Of a stretch of 64,000 nucleotides of DNA, positions 63,536 through 64,000 are shown one piece after another. The notes under the pieces are model-generated. The model searched no databases. It was not told the DNA's origin and saw nothing but the letters and a program-made list of their open reading frames with translations. The DNA is from Symbiodinium natans (Eukaryota > Sar > Dinophyceae > Suessiales > Symbiodiniaceae), in assembly GCA_905221605.1 (NCBI GenBank), contig CAJNDS010002634.1, positions 314,501 to 378,500 on the forward strand, in the 5' to 3' direction. Position 1 is the stretch's first letter; every line of letters begins with the position of its first letter. The translations under genes were made by a program, and so were the position numbers.

Positions 63536-64000
63536 AAGTAGTTGGCAGTTAAGTTTTGAGCTTTCGGGTATGCGGGCATAAGTTCCAGGCTCAAAGGACT
63601 CAGGCTTCAGGTTCTTCATGCCTCGTTTTCTGCACGCCTGGTTTCAAGCCTGCACATGGCAACGCAGACGCTTCTCTCTGTCGCCCCAACCAAACCTGTT
63701 GGGTTCCTGGCGCCGACTTGTTTCGCACTTCTTTTTGTTATCGTTTGTTCTCTCTCTCTCTCTCTCTGTCTCTCTCTGTCTCTCTGTCTCTCTCTCTCTC
63801 TCTGTCTCTCTCTCTCTCTCTGAGTACATTAATATATATATATACACATACTTAGCTTTTATTTATTTATTTATTTATTTATGTATAGAGATCTGCTATA
63901 ACGAAGGCGGGATGCTGAGAGGATGTCGGGGGTGGCCTTAGCACGCGAGATGTGTATGCCTGAGTCCGGAACCCGAATTCGCGATAAACCCGAGTCTCAT
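63496..64000. other. Right-edge non-coding DNA
   Basis: Holds a CT microsatellite (63748-63821), AT repeats and TTTA repeats (63857-63881). No exon recognised. Confidence 0.5.

Noticed and set aside
1-64000. CRISPR array or prokaryotic operon
   Set aside because: Direct repeats are telomeric or tandem without spacers of constant length, and coding is split by introns.

Overview
The window looks like nuclear DNA of a dinoflagellate. The evidence is: (i) plant/alveolate-type telomeric motif TTTAGGG/CCCTAAA scattered everywhere, although this is not a chromosome end; (ii) many tiny GC-rich exons whose junctions fit the dinoflagellate style, with GT, GC or GA donors, AG acceptors and AG|G on both sides; (iii) a gene at 1513-9123 whose protein I recognise, from memory only, as a family recurrent in dinoflagellate predicted proteomes; (iv) a U6 snRNA-like piece. 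Nothing bacterial is present. Most open frames in the window are intron read-through. All genes I can support are on the + strand.

Layout. 1-75 is the last visible exon of an upstream gene. 1513-9123 is a 15-exon gene for a protein of about 580 residues with an N-terminal signal peptide and a C-terminal membrane segment. 10.07-63.5 kb is best read as one very large, finely divided gene (about 90 proposed exons, most 30-90 nt) for a long coiled-coil protein. Two large exons (18029-18718 and 20138-21420) are duplicates, the second carrying three tandem 276-bp (92-residue) units. The gene may continue past the right edge. 10.77-14.2 kb, inside its 5' part, is repeat territory: a duplicated 22-bp array, poly-G/poly-C, decayed repeats and a 405-bp TIR element.

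The most striking feature is the polarity of the telomeric motif. Nearly every exon is preceded by (CCCTAAA)n and followed by (TTTAGGG)n, so most introns run exon-TTTAGGG...CCCTAAA-exon, like telomere-capped broken ends that were rejoined. Many introns are also flanked by 4-9 bp direct repeats. At 54487-54611 the two motif orientations meet head to head. I propose, as inference, that these introns arose by telomere-healed breaks or by an introner-like element with telomeric termini.

Introns also hold at least seven families of short inverted-repeat (MITE-like) elements. Exon ends were set by hand from frame, phase and AG|G rules; without transcripts, individual boundaries may be wrong by a few codons, and the weaker exons may not be real.
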